Shown: positions 51,354 to 60,778 of the stretch, in pieces
Numbering within the stretch: position 1 is the first letter of the stretch
How the letters are laid out: every line of letters begins with the position of its first letter
NCBI RefSeq assembly: GCF_001424025.1
Contig: NZ_LMPZ01000005.1
Span: 62,001 to 126,000 of the forward strand
DNA length: 64,000 bases
Direction of reading: 5' to 3'
From: Brevundimonas sp. Leaf363
Lineage (GTDB): Bacteria; Pseudomonadota; Alphaproteobacteria; Caulobacterales; Caulobacteraceae
The notes under the pieces: generated by a model
Seen by the model: the letters and a program-made list of their open reading frames with translations, nothing else
The model's database searches: none
Told to the model about the DNA's origin: nothing
Position numbers and translations under genes: made by a program

Positions 51354-52127
51354 TCAGCTCCGATGTGCGGTCATGAAGTAGTTCACGGCCGCGTCGTCGG
51401 TCTCGCTCCACCGGTCGCCCAGCGGGTCGTAGGCCAAGCCGAACGGCCCCTGGACCGACAGGCCGGTCGGGGCCAGCCAGTCGCGGATCTCGCCGGGTTT
51501 GAGGAACTGACGCCAGTCGTGCGTCCCGGCCGGCACCCAGCGCAGCACATATTCCGCCGCCACCTTGCCCAGCAGCAGCGAGCGGATCGTCCGGTTCAGC
51601 GTCGCCACCGCCAGCATCCCGCCCGGCTTCACCATGGATGCGCAGGTCCGCAGGAAGGCGGCCGGATCGGCGACGTGCTCGACGATCTCCAGCGCCAGCA
51701 CGACATCGAACTGATGACCCTCGGCCGCCATCTGCTCGGCCGTGGCGGGGCGGTAGGCGATGTCCAGGCCCGTCTGTTCGGCGTGGGCGCGCGCTGTGCC
51801 GATATTCTCGGACGACGCGTCCACGGCGGTGACGCCAAAGCCCATCCGCCGCATCGGCTCGGCGATCAGCCCGCCGCCGCAGCCGATGTCGATCAGGCTC
51901 AGGCCTTCGAACGGCGCGCGCGCCCGGTCGTCGCGCTCGAAACGCTCGACCAGCAACCGCCGCATCAGCTTCAGCCGCGCCGGGTTGAACCGGTGCAGCG
52001 GCGCGAACGGACCCTTCGCATCCCACCACTCCGCCGCCTGGGCCGAGAAGCGCGCCACGTCGGCCGGGTCGATCGACGAACCGAAGGCCCGGTCGGCCGG
52101 GGCGTCGACAGCTTCACTGATGGTCAC
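51354..52127 (-). CDS. ubiG: Ubiquinone biosynthesis O-methyltransferase
   Basis: 257-residue SAM-dependent methyltransferase that carries out both O-methylations of ubiquinone synthesis. SAM-binding motif [19 protein letters not shown] at about 75-93; the N-terminal [19 protein letters not shown] and the [12 protein letters not shown] segment are specific to UbiG. The only in-frame start near the conserved region is a GTG at 52127 (VTISEAVD...). Divergent from lysC, a pairing I recall from Caulobacter relatives. No other ubi gene nearby. Confidence 0.93.
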   Translation of the reverse strand: MTISEAVDAPADRAFGSSIDPADVARFSAQAAEWWDAKGPFAPLHRFNPARLKLMRRLLVERFERDDRARAPFEGLSLIDIGCGGGLIAEPMRRMGFGVTAVDASSENIGTARAHAEQTGLDIAYRPATAEQMAAEGHQFDVVLALEIVEHVADPAAFLRTCASMVKPGGMLAVATLNRTIRSLLLGKVAAEYVLRWVPAGTHDWRQFLKPGEIRDWLAPTGLSVQGPFGLAYDPLGDRWSETDDAAVNYFMTAHRS

Positions 52128-52251
52128 TGACAGTCTTTCGGGATTGCGCGTGGGCTGACGGCCGTTAGAAGCGGGCCAGGCCGAGGGATGAACCCGAGCG
52201 GCCACGGGTGCAAGCCGGCTTTGATCGCTGGCGCGGGGGTCTTGGGCTGCG

Positions 52252-53511
52252 ATGACGCGTCTGGTGATGAAGTTCGGCGGCACCTCGATGGCCGACCTGG
52301 AACGCATCCGGCGCGCCGCGCGGATCGTCGCGGCCGAGGCGTCGCGCGGCAAGAAGATCGCCGTGGTCGTCTCCGCCATGGCCGGCAAGACCAATGAGCT
52401 GGTCGCCTGGACCGACGGCGCCGGCGGACCGGGCGAGGGCGTGGCCCTGTCGGACGACGAATACGACGTGGTGGTCGCCTCGGGCGAGCAGGTGACGGCG
52501 GGTCTTCTGGCCCTGACCCTGCGCAACATGGGTCTGAACGCCCGCTCGTGGATGGGCTGGCAGATCCCGATCATCACCGACGACGCCCACGGCAAGGCGC
52601 GTATCGAGGATGTGCCCGGCGAGGTTCTGGGCGCGGCGGTGGATGCGGGCGAGATCGCCGTGGTCCCCGGCTTCCAGGGCGTGACCCAGGGCGGCCGCAT
52701 CACCACGCTGGGCCGGGGCGGCTCGGACACCTCGGCTGTGGCGGTGGCGGCGGCGATGAACTGCCCGTGCGACATCTATACGGACGTGGACGGCGTCTAC
52801 ACGACCGACCCGCGCATCGAGAGCAAGGCGCGCCGCCTGGCCCGCGTGTCGTACGAAGAGATGCTGGAGATGGCGTCGCTGGGCGCCAAGGTCCTGCAGA
52901 CCCGCTCGGTCGAACTGGCCATGAGCCAGCGCGTGCCGGTGCGCGTTCTTTCAAGTTTCATTGAGCCGGACGCTGATGGCGTCCTGCCCGAACAGGGCGG
53001 CACCCTGATCTGCGACGAGGAGGAGATCGTGGAAAAGCGCATCGTGTCCGGCGTGACCATGAGCCGCGACGAGGCCCGCATCAGCCTGATCGGCCTCAGC
53101 GACCGGGTCGACGCCCCCGCCGACGTCTTCACCCGCCTGGCCGAGGCCGGGGTGAATGTCGACATGATCGTCCAAAGCCAGTCGCGCTCCGAAGGCGCGG
53201 TCAACCTGACCTTCACCACCGGCCGCCGCGACGCCCAGCGCGCCGCCGAGCTGATGCGCGCCGCGCAGACCGAGATCGGCTTCGAGGAGCTGCGGGTCGA
53301 CGAGGACGTGGCCAAGGTGTCGGTGGTGGGCGTCGGCATGCGCAGCCACGCCGGCGTCGCCCAGACCATGTTCAAGGCCCTGGCCGACAAGGGGGTCAAG
53401 TTCCAGGCGATCTCGACGTCCGAGATCAAGATCAGCGTCCTGATCGACGCCGCCTACGCCGAACTGGCCGTCCGCGCCCTGCATTCGGCCTACGGGCTGG
53501 AAGCGGTCTGA
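52252..53511 (+). CDS. lysC: Aspartate kinase
   Basis: 419-residue enzyme that phosphorylates aspartate, the entry to lysine, threonine and methionine synthesis. N-terminal [17 protein letters not shown] is the kinase signature; [12 protein letters not shown] and [14 protein letters not shown] are conserved. Two ACT domains at the C-terminus (about 265-345 and 350-419: [20 protein letters not shown] and [18 protein letters not shown]) bind feedback inhibitors such as lysine. Start ATG 52252. Divergent from ubiG; a small membrane-protein gene follows four bases after its stop codon. Confidence 0.97.
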   Translation: MTRLVMKFGGTSMADLERIRRAARIVAAEASRGKKIAVVVSAMAGKTNELVAWTDGAGGPGEGVALSDDEYDVVVASGEQVTAGLLALTLRNMGLNARSWMGWQIPIITDDAHGKARIEDVPGEVLGAAVDAGEIAVVPGFQGVTQGGRITTLGRGGSDTSAVAVAAAMNCPCDIYTDVDGVYTTDPRIESKARRLARVSYEEMLEMASLGAKVLQTRSVELAMSQRVPVRVLSSFIEPDADGVLPEQGGTLICDEEEIVEKRIVSGVTMSRDEARISLIGLSDRVDAPADVFTRLAEAGVNVDMIVQSQSRSEGAVNLTFTTGRRDAQRAAELMRAAQTEIGFEELRVDEDVAKVSVVGVGMRSHAGVAQTMFKALADKGVKFQAISTSEIKISVLIDAAYAELAVRALHSAYGLEAV

Positions 53512-53515
53512 CGCC

Positions 53516-53866
53516 GTGCTTTACGCCCTGATCAAGGCGGGCGTTTCGGGTCTCTTGGTCGCGCTGGTGTCGGAAACGGCCCGGCGCAATGCGGCGCTCG
53601 GCGCGCTGTTCGCGTCGCTGCCGCTGGTGTCGGTGATGGGCATGGTCTGGCTGTGGCGCGACACGCACGACGTCGAGCGGCTGGCCCACCATTCGGAGGC
53701 GACACTGTGGTACGTCTTGCCTTCGCTCCCCATGTTTCTGGTCATTCCCGCGCTGTTGAGGCGCGGTGTCGGTTTCTGGCCGGCGCTGGGAGCAGGGTGC
53801 GTCGTGACCGTCGTCCTGTATGGTGTCACGGTTCTGATCGCCGCGCGCTTCGGCATGCGGCTCTAG
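53516..53866 (+). CDS. DUF3147-like small membrane protein
   Basis: 116-residue integral membrane protein with about four helices. Starts at a GTG at 53516, five bases after the lysC stop codon, so it is probably translated from the lysC transcript. The pattern LKAGVSGLLVALVSETARRN then WYVLPSLPMFLVIPALL is that of DUF3147 proteins, whose function is unknown. Not evidently connected to amino-acid synthesis. Confidence 0.75.
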   Translation: MLYALIKAGVSGLLVALVSETARRNAALGALFASLPLVSVMGMVWLWRDTHDVERLAHHSEATLWYVLPSLPMFLVIPALLRRGVGFWPALGAGCVVTVVLYGVTVLIAARFGMRL

Positions 53867-53878
53867 ACAGGAGAGCGA

Positions 53879-56149
53879 ATGCCCATTGGCGGCGCGATGA
53901 CAGCGAGGGGACCGCGCGTCCTCCTGCGCCAGATCCGCGAGGCCATGGCCGGTGCGGCTCCGGCCCAGGAGCGGCTGGACAAGGTCGTGCGCACCATCGC
54001 CATGGAGATGGTGGCGGAGGTCTGCTCCCTCTATCTGCGCCGCGCGTCGGGCGAGCTTGAGCTGTTCGCCACCCAGGGCCTGAACCGCGACGCCGTCCAC
54101 AACACCCGCCTGAAGGCCGGCGAGGGTCTGGTCGGCGAGGTCGCCCGTCTGGCCCAGCCCATCAGCCTGTCGGACGCCCCGACCCACCCCAGCTTCTCCT
54201 ACCGCCCGGAAACGGGCGAAGACCCCTACCACGCCTTCCTCGGCGCCCCCCTGCTGCGCGGCGGCCGGGCCATCGGCGTCCTGGTCGTCCAGAACCGCGC
54301 CGAGCGCCGGTACGACGAGGACGAGGTCGAGGACATCCAGACCATCGCCATGGTCCTGGCCGAGACGGTCGCATCCGGCGAGTTGCTGGATCAGGACGAG
54401 CTGCGCGACGTCGAGGTGGCGCCGCACCGGCCCGAACGGCTGCGCGGCCAGACCTTCGCCGAAGGGCTGGCGTTCGGCCACGTCGTCCTGCACGAGGCGC
54501 CGCTGCCGCCCGAAAAGCTGCTGTCCTCCGACCCCGTCATGGAGGAGATGCGGCTCAAGCTGGCCATGGCCGACCTCAAGAGCGGCATCGACGCCATGCT
54601 GGAGGGCGAGCGCGGCGGCATGGCCGGGCCGTCGTTCGAAGTGCTGGAAACCTACCGGATGTTCGCCGACGACCGCGGCTGGAACCGGTCGCTGGAGGAA
54701 GCGGTCAAGGGCGGTCTGACGGCCGAGGCGGCGGTGGACCGGGTCCGCAACGAGCACCGCGCCCGCTTCGCCCAGGCCCGCGACCCCTATATCCGCGAGC
54801 GGCTGCACGACTTCGAGGACCTGGCCAACCGGCTGCTGCGGGTGCTGGCGGGCGACACGCCGGGTACGCGCGAGCTGCCTGACGACGCCATCCTGGTGGC
54901 GCGCAACCTGGGCCCGGCCGACCTGCTGGAATACCCCCGCGAGAAGCTGAAGGGGCTGTTGCTGGAGGAAGGCTCGGCCGCCAGCCACGCCGGCATCGTC
55001 GCCCGCGCGCTGCAGATCCCGTGCGTGGGCCGCCTGCAGGGTCTGCGCGACCGGCTCAGCGAAAACGACCTGGTCATCGTCGACGGCGAGACCGGCGAGG
55101 CCTACCTGCGCCCCCGCTCCGACATGCTGGAGGCGGTGCAGTCGCGGATGGCCGTCCGCGCCCAGCGCCGGGCCGAGTTCGACGCCCTGCGCGACGTCGA
55201 GCCGGTGACCCAGGACGGTGTGCGCATCCACCTGCTGACCAACGCCGGCCTGGCTGTCGATCTTGAGAACCTCAGCGAGACGGGCGCCGAGGGCATCGGC
55301 CTGTTCCGCACCGAGTTCCAGTTCATGGTCTCGGACGAACTGCCCCGCCTGACCGCCCAGACCCAGCTCTACAAACTGGTCATGGACGCCGCCGGCGACC
55401 GACCCGTCACCTTCCGCACGCTGGACGTTGGCGGCGACAAGGTGCTGCCGTACCTCGAGGCCGAGCGGGAGGAGAATCCGGCGCTGGGCCGCCGCGCCAT
55501 CCGCCTGGGGCTGGATCGGCCGGCCCTGTTGCGGATGCAGCTGCGCGCCCTGCTGACCGCGGCCGCCAATCGCGAGCTGCGCATCATGTTCCCCATGATC
55601 GCCACCGTGGACGAGTACCGCCAGGCGCGCGAAATGGTCGACCGCGAATGCGAGTGGGCCCGTCGCCGGGGCCGCGCCCTGCCCAGGATGTTGCGGGTCG
55701 GGGCCATGATCGAGGCGCCCAGCCTGCTCTGGCATCTGGACGCCCTGCTGCCCCTGACCGACTTCGTCTCGATCGGCACGAACGACCTGTTCCAGTACAT
55801 GTACGCCGCCGACCGGACCAACCCGCTGGTGTCGGGGCGTTACGATCCGCTGTCGCCGCCGGCGCTGCGGGCGCTGGCCGAGATCCAGAAGAAGTGCGCC
55901 GAGACCGGCACGCCCGTCTCCATCTGCGGGGAGCTGGCGGGGCGGCCGCTGGAGGCCTTCGCCCTGCTGACCCTGGGCTTCACCCGCCTGTCGGCCCCGG
56001 CCGGCGGCGTCGGCCCGGTCAAGCGGATGATCCTGTCCGCCAACGTCGCGGCGGCCCAGCGCGCCCTGCCGGGGTTGCTCGGCTCGTCCGCCGGCGCCGT
56101 CCGCAACGAGTTCGAGTCCCTGGCCCGAAAGTTGAACGTCGCTCTCTGA
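53879..56149 (+). CDS. ptsP: Phosphoenolpyruvate-protein phosphotransferase, PtsP (EI-Ntr)
   Basis: 756-residue enzyme I of the nitrogen phosphotransferase system. Residues 20-165 form a GAF domain, then the swivelling phosphohistidine domain with H370 in GSAASHAGIVAR, and a C-terminal PEP-binding TIM barrel (GLFRTEFQFM, RTLDVGGDKVLPYL, SIGTNDLFQYMYAADRTNP). EI-Ntr phosphorylates NPr and EIIA-Ntr in relation to nitrogen and potassium state; the GAF part can sense glutamine. Start ATG 53879, 12 bases after the DUF3147-like gene. The NPr and EIIA genes are not in the window. Confidence 0.96.
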   Translation: MPIGGAMTARGPRVLLRQIREAMAGAAPAQERLDKVVRTIAMEMVAEVCSLYLRRASGELELFATQGLNRDAVHNTRLKAGEGLVGEVARLAQPISLSDAPTHPSFSYRPETGEDPYHAFLGAPLLRGGRAIGVLVVQNRAERRYDEDEVEDIQTIAMVLAETVASGELLDQDELRDVEVAPHRPERLRGQTFAEGLAFGHVVLHEAPLPPEKLLSSDPVMEEMRLKLAMADLKSGIDAMLEGERGGMAGPSFEVLETYRMFADDRGWNRSLEEAVKGGLTAEAAVDRVRNEHRARFAQARDPYIRERLHDFEDLANRLLRVLAGDTPGTRELPDDAILVARNLGPADLLEYPREKLKGLLLEEGSAASHAGIVARALQIPCVGRLQGLRDRLSENDLVIVDGETGEAYLRPRSDMLEAVQSRMAVRAQRRAEFDALRDVEPVTQDGVRIHLLTNAGLAVDLENLSETGAEGIGLFRTEFQFMVSDELPRLTAQTQLYKLVMDAAGDRPVTFRTLDVGGDKVLPYLEAEREENPALGRRAIRLGLDRPALLRMQLRALLTAAANRELRIMFPMIATVDEYRQAREMVDRECEWARRRGRALPRMLRVGAMIEAPSLLWHLDALLPLTDFVSIGTNDLFQYMYAADRTNPLVSGRYDPLSPPALRALAEIQKKCAETGTPVSICGELAGRPLEAFALLTLGFTRLSAPAGGVGPVKRMILSANVAAAQRALPGLLGSSAGAVRNEFESLARKLNVAL

Positions 56150-56223
56150 ACCGTCCCGGTCCGGAACACCCTCCGGTCGTCGGCGGAGTGGCGGATTAAC
56201 CAATCGTTGCCCGGGGCTGGGAA

Positions 56224-57435
56224 ATGAGTTATCCACAAAGCGCGAATGCCTGGTCTCCGGGGGGAGGTCTGGTCGGCGGTTCCTTCATGGTATCGAACGA
56301 CAAGGGTTTGAGTACGGAGTTCGCGCGTCCCGGCGCGATGTCCGAAGTGCGGGGTGGCGTCATGGCGCTGGACAGCAGCGGTGTTCCTGAAGACATCCGG
56401 TCGCATCCCGACTGGAAGGACCCCGTGCCTTCCATTACCGAGGCGGCCACGCTGGGCGACGGCCTTCGCGCCGCGCGCGCCGTGTCGGGTCGATCGCTGG
56501 CAGAGCTGGCCGCCGAGACCCGCGTCCATTCCCGCTATCTGACCGCGCTGGAACAGAACGACTTCTCGGCCCTGCCGACGCGGGTCTTCTCCATCGGCTA
56601 CGTGCGGTCCTACGCCGCCGCCCTGGGTCTGGACGAACAGCTGGCGGTCGAGCGCTTCAAGCGCGACAGCCCGGACCCGTCGGTGCCGCTGCAGGCCCCG
56701 TCGGGCGTCGCCTTCCAGGAAGTCCGACGCCAGTCGCCCCGCATCATCGGTGCGGTGGCCCTGATGGTCGTGGCCGTGATCGGCTGGAACGTCTTTCAGC
56801 GCGTCAACCTGATCCGTGCGCCGCATGCGTCGGATATCGTCTCGACGCCCGAAAGCTGGACCCTGGGCGAAGTGCCCGGCCAGGAGATCGCCCTGGGCGC
56901 CCCGCGCGACGCGCCGCCAGACCAGACGACGCCCGCCCTCTACATCACGCCCGGCCTGGAAGAGCAGCTGACGGGCATCAGCGCCGAGGCCGCCGCCGCC
57001 AATCCGGTCCCGGCCGGCCCGGTCCAGCGCGCCTTCAACCCGCGCGGCGCCATCTACGGCGCCTCGGCCACCGCCTCGCAGGTCGTCATTCAGGCCAGGA
57101 AGGCCGCCGCCCTGGTCGTGCGTCTGGGCGACGGACAGGTCCTGTTCGCGCGCCAGCTCGCCGCCGGCGAAGCCTGGCGTGCGCCGATCGGCGTGGCGGC
57201 CACCGTGGACGTGTCCGACCCCAAGGCCTTTGACGTCTATCTGAACGGGGAGCACGGCGGGGGGCTCGAAGCCGTTCTGACGCCGCTGAACCAGCTGAAC
57301 ACCCGCGCCCAGGCCATGGCCCGCGCCACGGCGGCGCAGGTCGCGGCCCAGGCCGAGAGCGCCCGCGTCGCCGCGGTTCAGACGGCCAGCGACGTCCAGG
57401 CCCGGTCACAGCAAACCCTCGCCGCCGTTCAGTAA
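56224..57435 (+). CDS. RodZ-like helix-turn-helix membrane protein
   Basis: 403-residue protein with a long flexible N-terminus, an HTH_25 domain (about 79-148: LGDGLRAARAVSGRSLAELAAE, VHSRYLTALEQNDFSALPTR), one transmembrane helix (RIIGAVALMVVAVIGWNVF, about 177-195), and a C-terminal extracytoplasmic beta domain of DUF4115 type (VVIQARKAAALVVRLGDGQVL, AAGEAWRAPIGVAATVDVSD). This is the RodZ layout, which links MreB to the cell wall. The exact start is uncertain: ATG 56224 is first, but others at 56287, 56338 and 56362 also precede the HTH. Upstream of ispG. Confidence 0.85.
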   Translation: MSYPQSANAWSPGGGLVGGSFMVSNDKGLSTEFARPGAMSEVRGGVMALDSSGVPEDIRSHPDWKDPVPSITEAATLGDGLRAARAVSGRSLAELAAETRVHSRYLTALEQNDFSALPTRVFSIGYVRSYAAALGLDEQLAVERFKRDSPDPSVPLQAPSGVAFQEVRRQSPRIIGAVALMVVAVIGWNVFQRVNLIRAPHASDIVSTPESWTLGEVPGQEIALGAPRDAPPDQTTPALYITPGLEEQLTGISAEAAAANPVPAGPVQRAFNPRGAIYGASATASQVVIQARKAAALVVRLGDGQVLFARQLAAGEAWRAPIGVAATVDVSDPKAFDVYLNGEHGGGLEAVLTPLNQLNTRAQAMARATAAQVAAQAESARVAAVQTASDVQARSQQTLAAVQ

Positions 57436-57481
57436 CGGCCGTCATGGCTTTGGCGCCGTTGCAGGCCTATCTTAGCCGACC

Positions 57482-58624
57482 ATGAGCGATCACTCCCACG
57501 TCCGTCCGTGGCGCCATATCGAGCGTCGCAAGAGCCGTCAGATCCGCGTCGGCTCGGTCCTGGTCGGCGGCGACGCCCCGATTTCGGTCCAGTCGATGAC
57601 CAATACGCCGACGTCCGACGCTGCGGCGACGATCGACCAGATCCGTCAGCTGGAAGAGGCCGGCGCGGACATCGTGCGCGTCTCCTGCCCGGATGAAGAG
57701 TCCACCGCCGCCTTCCGGACCATTGCCCGCGAGTCCAAGGTCCCGCTCGTCGCGGACATCCATTTTCACTACAAACGCGGCATCGAGGCGGCTGAGGCGG
57801 GCGCCGCCTGCCTGCGCATCAATCCCGGCAACATCGGCAGCGCCCAGCGCGTGCGCGATGTCGTCCAGGCAGCCAAGGACCACGGCTGCTCCATGCGCAT
57901 CGGCGTCAACGCCGGCTCGCTGGAACGCGAACTGCTGGAGAAGTACGGCGAGCCGTGCCCCGACGCGATGGTCGAAAGCGCGCTGAATCACGCCCGCATC
58001 CTGCAGGACCACGACTTCCACGAGTTCAAGATCTCGGTGAAGGCCTCCGACCCCTTCCTGACCGTCGCCGCCTACCACCAGTTGGCCGAGGCCATCGACT
58101 GCCCGCTGCACGTCGGCGTCACCGAGGCGGGGCCGCTGCGCACCGGCACCATCAAGTCCTCCATCGCCATGGGCAATCTGCTGTGGGCGGGCGTCGGCGA
58201 CACCATCCGCGTGTCGCTGGCCGCCGATCCGGTCGAGGAGATCAAGGTCGGCTTCGACATCCTGAAATCGCTGGGTCTGCGCCACCGGGGCGTCAACATC
58301 ATCGCCTGCCCCTCCTGCGCCCGTCAGGGCTTCAACGTCATCGAGACGGTGGCGATGCTCGAGGAACGACTGGCCCACATCTCCACGCCGATGAGCCTGT
58401 CGATCATCGGCTGCGTGGTGAACGGCCCGGGCGAGGCGCTCTACACCGACGTCGGCTTCACCGGCGGCGGGAAGGGCGCCGGCATGATCTACCTGAACGG
58501 CAAGATCGCCCACAAACAGGCCAACGACGGCATGGTCGAGGAGATCGTCGCCCAGGTCGAGCAGAAGGCGGCGGAACTGGACGCCGCCCGGGCCGACAGC
58601 GCGACGCTCCAGGCCGCCGAATAG
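57482..58624 (+). CDS. ispG: 4-hydroxy-3-methylbut-2-enyl diphosphate synthase
   Basis: 380-residue enzyme of the non-mevalonate isoprenoid pathway. [4Fe-4S] cysteines at C276 and C279 (CPSCARQGF) and C311 ([10 protein letters not shown]), and an N-terminal TIM-barrel start [20 protein letters not shown]. Start ATG 57482 with the usual [20 protein letters not shown]. It converts methylerythritol cyclodiphosphate with electrons from flavodoxin or ferredoxin; FdxA in this window is a possible donor, inferred. The RodZ-like gene precedes it, as in many Gram-negative bacteria. Confidence 0.97.
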   Translation: MSDHSHVRPWRHIERRKSRQIRVGSVLVGGDAPISVQSMTNTPTSDAAATIDQIRQLEEAGADIVRVSCPDEESTAAFRTIARESKVPLVADIHFHYKRGIEAAEAGAACLRINPGNIGSAQRVRDVVQAAKDHGCSMRIGVNAGSLERELLEKYGEPCPDAMVESALNHARILQDHDFHEFKISVKASDPFLTVAAYHQLAEAIDCPLHVGVTEAGPLRTGTIKSSIAMGNLLWAGVGDTIRVSLAADPVEEIKVGFDILKSLGLRHRGVNIIACPSCARQGFNVIETVAMLEERLAHISTPMSLSIIGCVVNGPGEALYTDVGFTGGGKGAGMIYLNGKIAHKQANDGMVEEIVAQVEQKAAELDAARADSATLQAAE

Positions 58625-58634
58625 CGATCGGGCT

Positions 58635-59735
58635 TTGAGCGCCCCTTTGTTCTCCCCCGGCCGCATGCTGTTCGACGGCGACGAGATTCGCGTCCGCGCC
58701 ACGGATCACGGCGGCGATCTGCTGGTCATCACCTTCACCCACCGGATGTCCGCCGAACCGACCGAGGGGTTTGCCGAAGTGGCGCTGAACCGGCTGAATG
58801 TCAGCAACATCGTCTTCATCAGCCGCCGCCCCCACTGGTGGCAGGTGGACGACATGGCGCGGGCTGTCGCGGCCGTGTGCGCCGATCCGTTGTTCGCCCG
58901 CGCGGGCCGCCGCATCCTCTATGGCTCCAGCATGGGCGGGCACGCCGCGCTGCACGCCTCGAACGCGCTGGGGGCCGACCACATCGTCCTGATCAGCCCA
59001 CAGGCGCGGATGAAACCCGAAGCTGCGCCCTTCGAGGGACGTTGGCGCGAGGATGTCGCCGCCATCCCGGACTTCGAGCGCGAGGATCTGGACAGGGGTC
59101 TCAGCCGGACCGCGCGCGTCACCCTCTTCTATGATCCCGCCATGCCCGAGGACGCGGCCCATGCCGATCTGGTGCGGGCGATCCGGCCCGTCGACATCGT
59201 GCCGACGCGGTTCATGGGGCATCTGGCCCTGGCCTGTCTGCGCGACGGCGGGCGGCTGGGCGATCTTCTGCGCGCCATCGTCGCGGACGAGGACGCATCC
59301 GTGCTGCGCCACCTCGTTCGACAGGCGCGGGGGCGCTCGCTGGTCTATCTGAAGGCGGCGGCTTCGGCGTCCTTGTCGCGGGGACGCACCACGGACGCCG
59401 GTCGGGTGATCCAGCGGGCGCTGGCCCTGATCGACGAAGGCCTGCCCGGCCACCGCCAGCAGGTCGCCAAGATCCTCAACCTGGCCGGCCGATGGCGCCT
59501 CGACGTCGGCGATCCCGAGGGCGCCCTGGGCTATCATCATCAGGCGCGAAAACGGGCGATGCGCACGGCCGAAAGTTATCGGGGCCTGCGCGATTTTCAT
59601 GCCCGCCAGGGTGATCTGGATCTGGCGCTGGCCTATGCCGAGAAGACGGCGACCGCGCCGCGATCCAAGCCGCTCGACGCCGGGCGGGTGAAGGCGATCC
59701 GCAGTCTGATCCGGCGACGGGCTTCCGCAGGATAG
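58635..59735 (+). CDS. Alpha/beta-hydrolase-like protein with helical repeats
   Basis: 366-residue protein starting at a TTG at 58635 (ATG 58665 is the alternative, 10 residues shorter). Residues 20-205 have an alpha/beta-hydrolase pattern with nucleophile elbow YGSSMGGHAALHASN at about 96-110 and a His (FMGHLALACLRDG) near the end of the fold. From about 240 on, TPR-like helical pairs (RALALIDEGLPGHRQQVAKIL, GYHHQARKRAMRTAESYRGLRDFHARQGD). I know no exact family. It begins 10 bases after ispG but faces the epimerase and glycosyltransferase genes, so a role in a surface sugar pathway is possible. Confidence 0.7.
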   Translation: MSAPLFSPGRMLFDGDEIRVRATDHGGDLLVITFTHRMSAEPTEGFAEVALNRLNVSNIVFISRRPHWWQVDDMARAVAAVCADPLFARAGRRILYGSSMGGHAALHASNALGADHIVLISPQARMKPEAAPFEGRWREDVAAIPDFEREDLDRGLSRTARVTLFYDPAMPEDAAHADLVRAIRPVDIVPTRFMGHLALACLRDGGRLGDLLRAIVADEDASVLRHLVRQARGRSLVYLKAAASASLSRGRTTDAGRVIQRALALIDEGLPGHRQQVAKILNLAGRWRLDVGDPEGALGYHHQARKRAMRTAESYRGLRDFHARQGDLDLALAYAEKTATAPRSKPLDAGRVKAIRSLIRRRASAG

Positions 59736-59815
59736 CAAGTCCGCTTTGCGCCCCCCGCCCCGGTTGCTAAGCAGGGGCCGCGCCGATGCGGAATCGGCGG
59801 CCAACCAGGGATTCG

Positions 59816-60778
59816 ATGACCGTCCTCGTCACCGGCGCCGCCGGATTCATCGGCATGCATGTCGCCGAGCGGCTGGTCCGGGCGGGGCGTACGGTCGTGG
59901 GCGTCGACAATCTCAGCGCCTATTACGATCCGGCGCTGAAGCAGGAGCGTCTGACGCGGCTGTCGGCCCTCGAAGGTTTTCGCTTCGTCCAGGCTGACAT
60001 CGCCGACCATGCGGCCATGCATGCGCTGGTGGCCGAAGCCGACGTCGAGCGGGTGGTCCACCTGGCCGCCCAGGCGGGCGTCCGCTATTCGCTGGACGCG
60101 CCATTCGCCTATTCGCACTCCAACATGACCGGCCATCTGTCGATCCTGGAGGCGTGCCGCCACAACGGCGTGCGCCATCTGGTCTACGCCTCGTCCAGCT
60201 CGGTCTACGGCGATCGGCCGATGGGCGGGCAGGGGTTCCGTGAGACGGAACAGGTCAATCGCCCCGTCTCGCTCTACGCCGCCACCAAACGCTCGTGCGA
60301 GCTGATGAGCGAGAGCTATTCGACTCTCTACGGCCTGCCGCAATCGGGCCTGCGCTTCTTCACCGTCTACGGCCCGCTCGGCCGGCCCGACATGGCCTAT
60401 TACAAGTTCGCCGAGGCCATGACGCGCGGCGAGCCGATCGAGGTCTACGGCGAAGGCCGGATGGCGCGGGACTTCACCTTCATTGATGACATCGTCGACG
60501 GCGTGGTCGGGGTGCTGGACCAACCGCCGGCGGCGGGCGGGCACGAGATCTATAACATCGGCGACAGCCAGCCGGTGGCCCTGCTGGACATGATCGAGAC
60601 GCTGGAGACCGCGCTGGGGCTGAAGGCGGACAAGGTGCTGCGGCCGATGCAGCCGGGCGACGTCACCGCCACCTATGCCGACATCTCCAAGCTCAAGGCC
60701 CTGATCGGCTATCAGCCGAAGGTGCCGCTGGCCGAGGGGCTGGGGCGGTTCGCCGACTGGTGGCGTTCGCGCCGCTAG
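59816..60778 (+). CDS. NAD-dependent UDP-sugar epimerase
   Basis: 320-residue short-chain epimerase/dehydratase of the extended SDR type. The NAD motif is VTGAAGFIGMHVAERL at 4-19, the active Ser is in YASSSSVYGDR and Tyr-Lys in YAATKRSCELM. Sequence is close to UDP-glucuronate 4-epimerases (LspL/CapI type): FTVYGPLGRPDMAYYKFAEAM. These make UDP-galacturonate for capsule, LPS core or O-antigen. Start ATG 59816; another at 59786 would add 10 residues. It overlaps the 3' end of the convergent glycosyltransferase gene by four bases. Confidence 0.88.
   Translation: MTVLVTGAAGFIGMHVAERLVRAGRTVVGVDNLSAYYDPALKQERLTRLSALEGFRFVQADIADHAAMHALVAEADVERVVHLAAQAGVRYSLDAPFAYSHSNMTGHLSILEACRHNGVRHLVYASSSSVYGDRPMGGQGFRETEQVNRPVSLYAATKRSCELMSESYSTLYGLPQSGLRFFTVYGPLGRPDMAYYKFAEAMTRGEPIEVYGEGRMARDFTFIDDIVDGVVGVLDQPPAAGGHEIYNIGDSQPVALLDMIETLETALGLKADKVLRPMQPGDVTATYADISKLKALIGYQPKVPLAEGLGRFADWWRSRR

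Noticed and set aside
53432..56236. 934-codon open frame opposite ptsP
   Set aside because: Shadow of lysC end, the membrane protein gene and ptsP, with no domain pattern.
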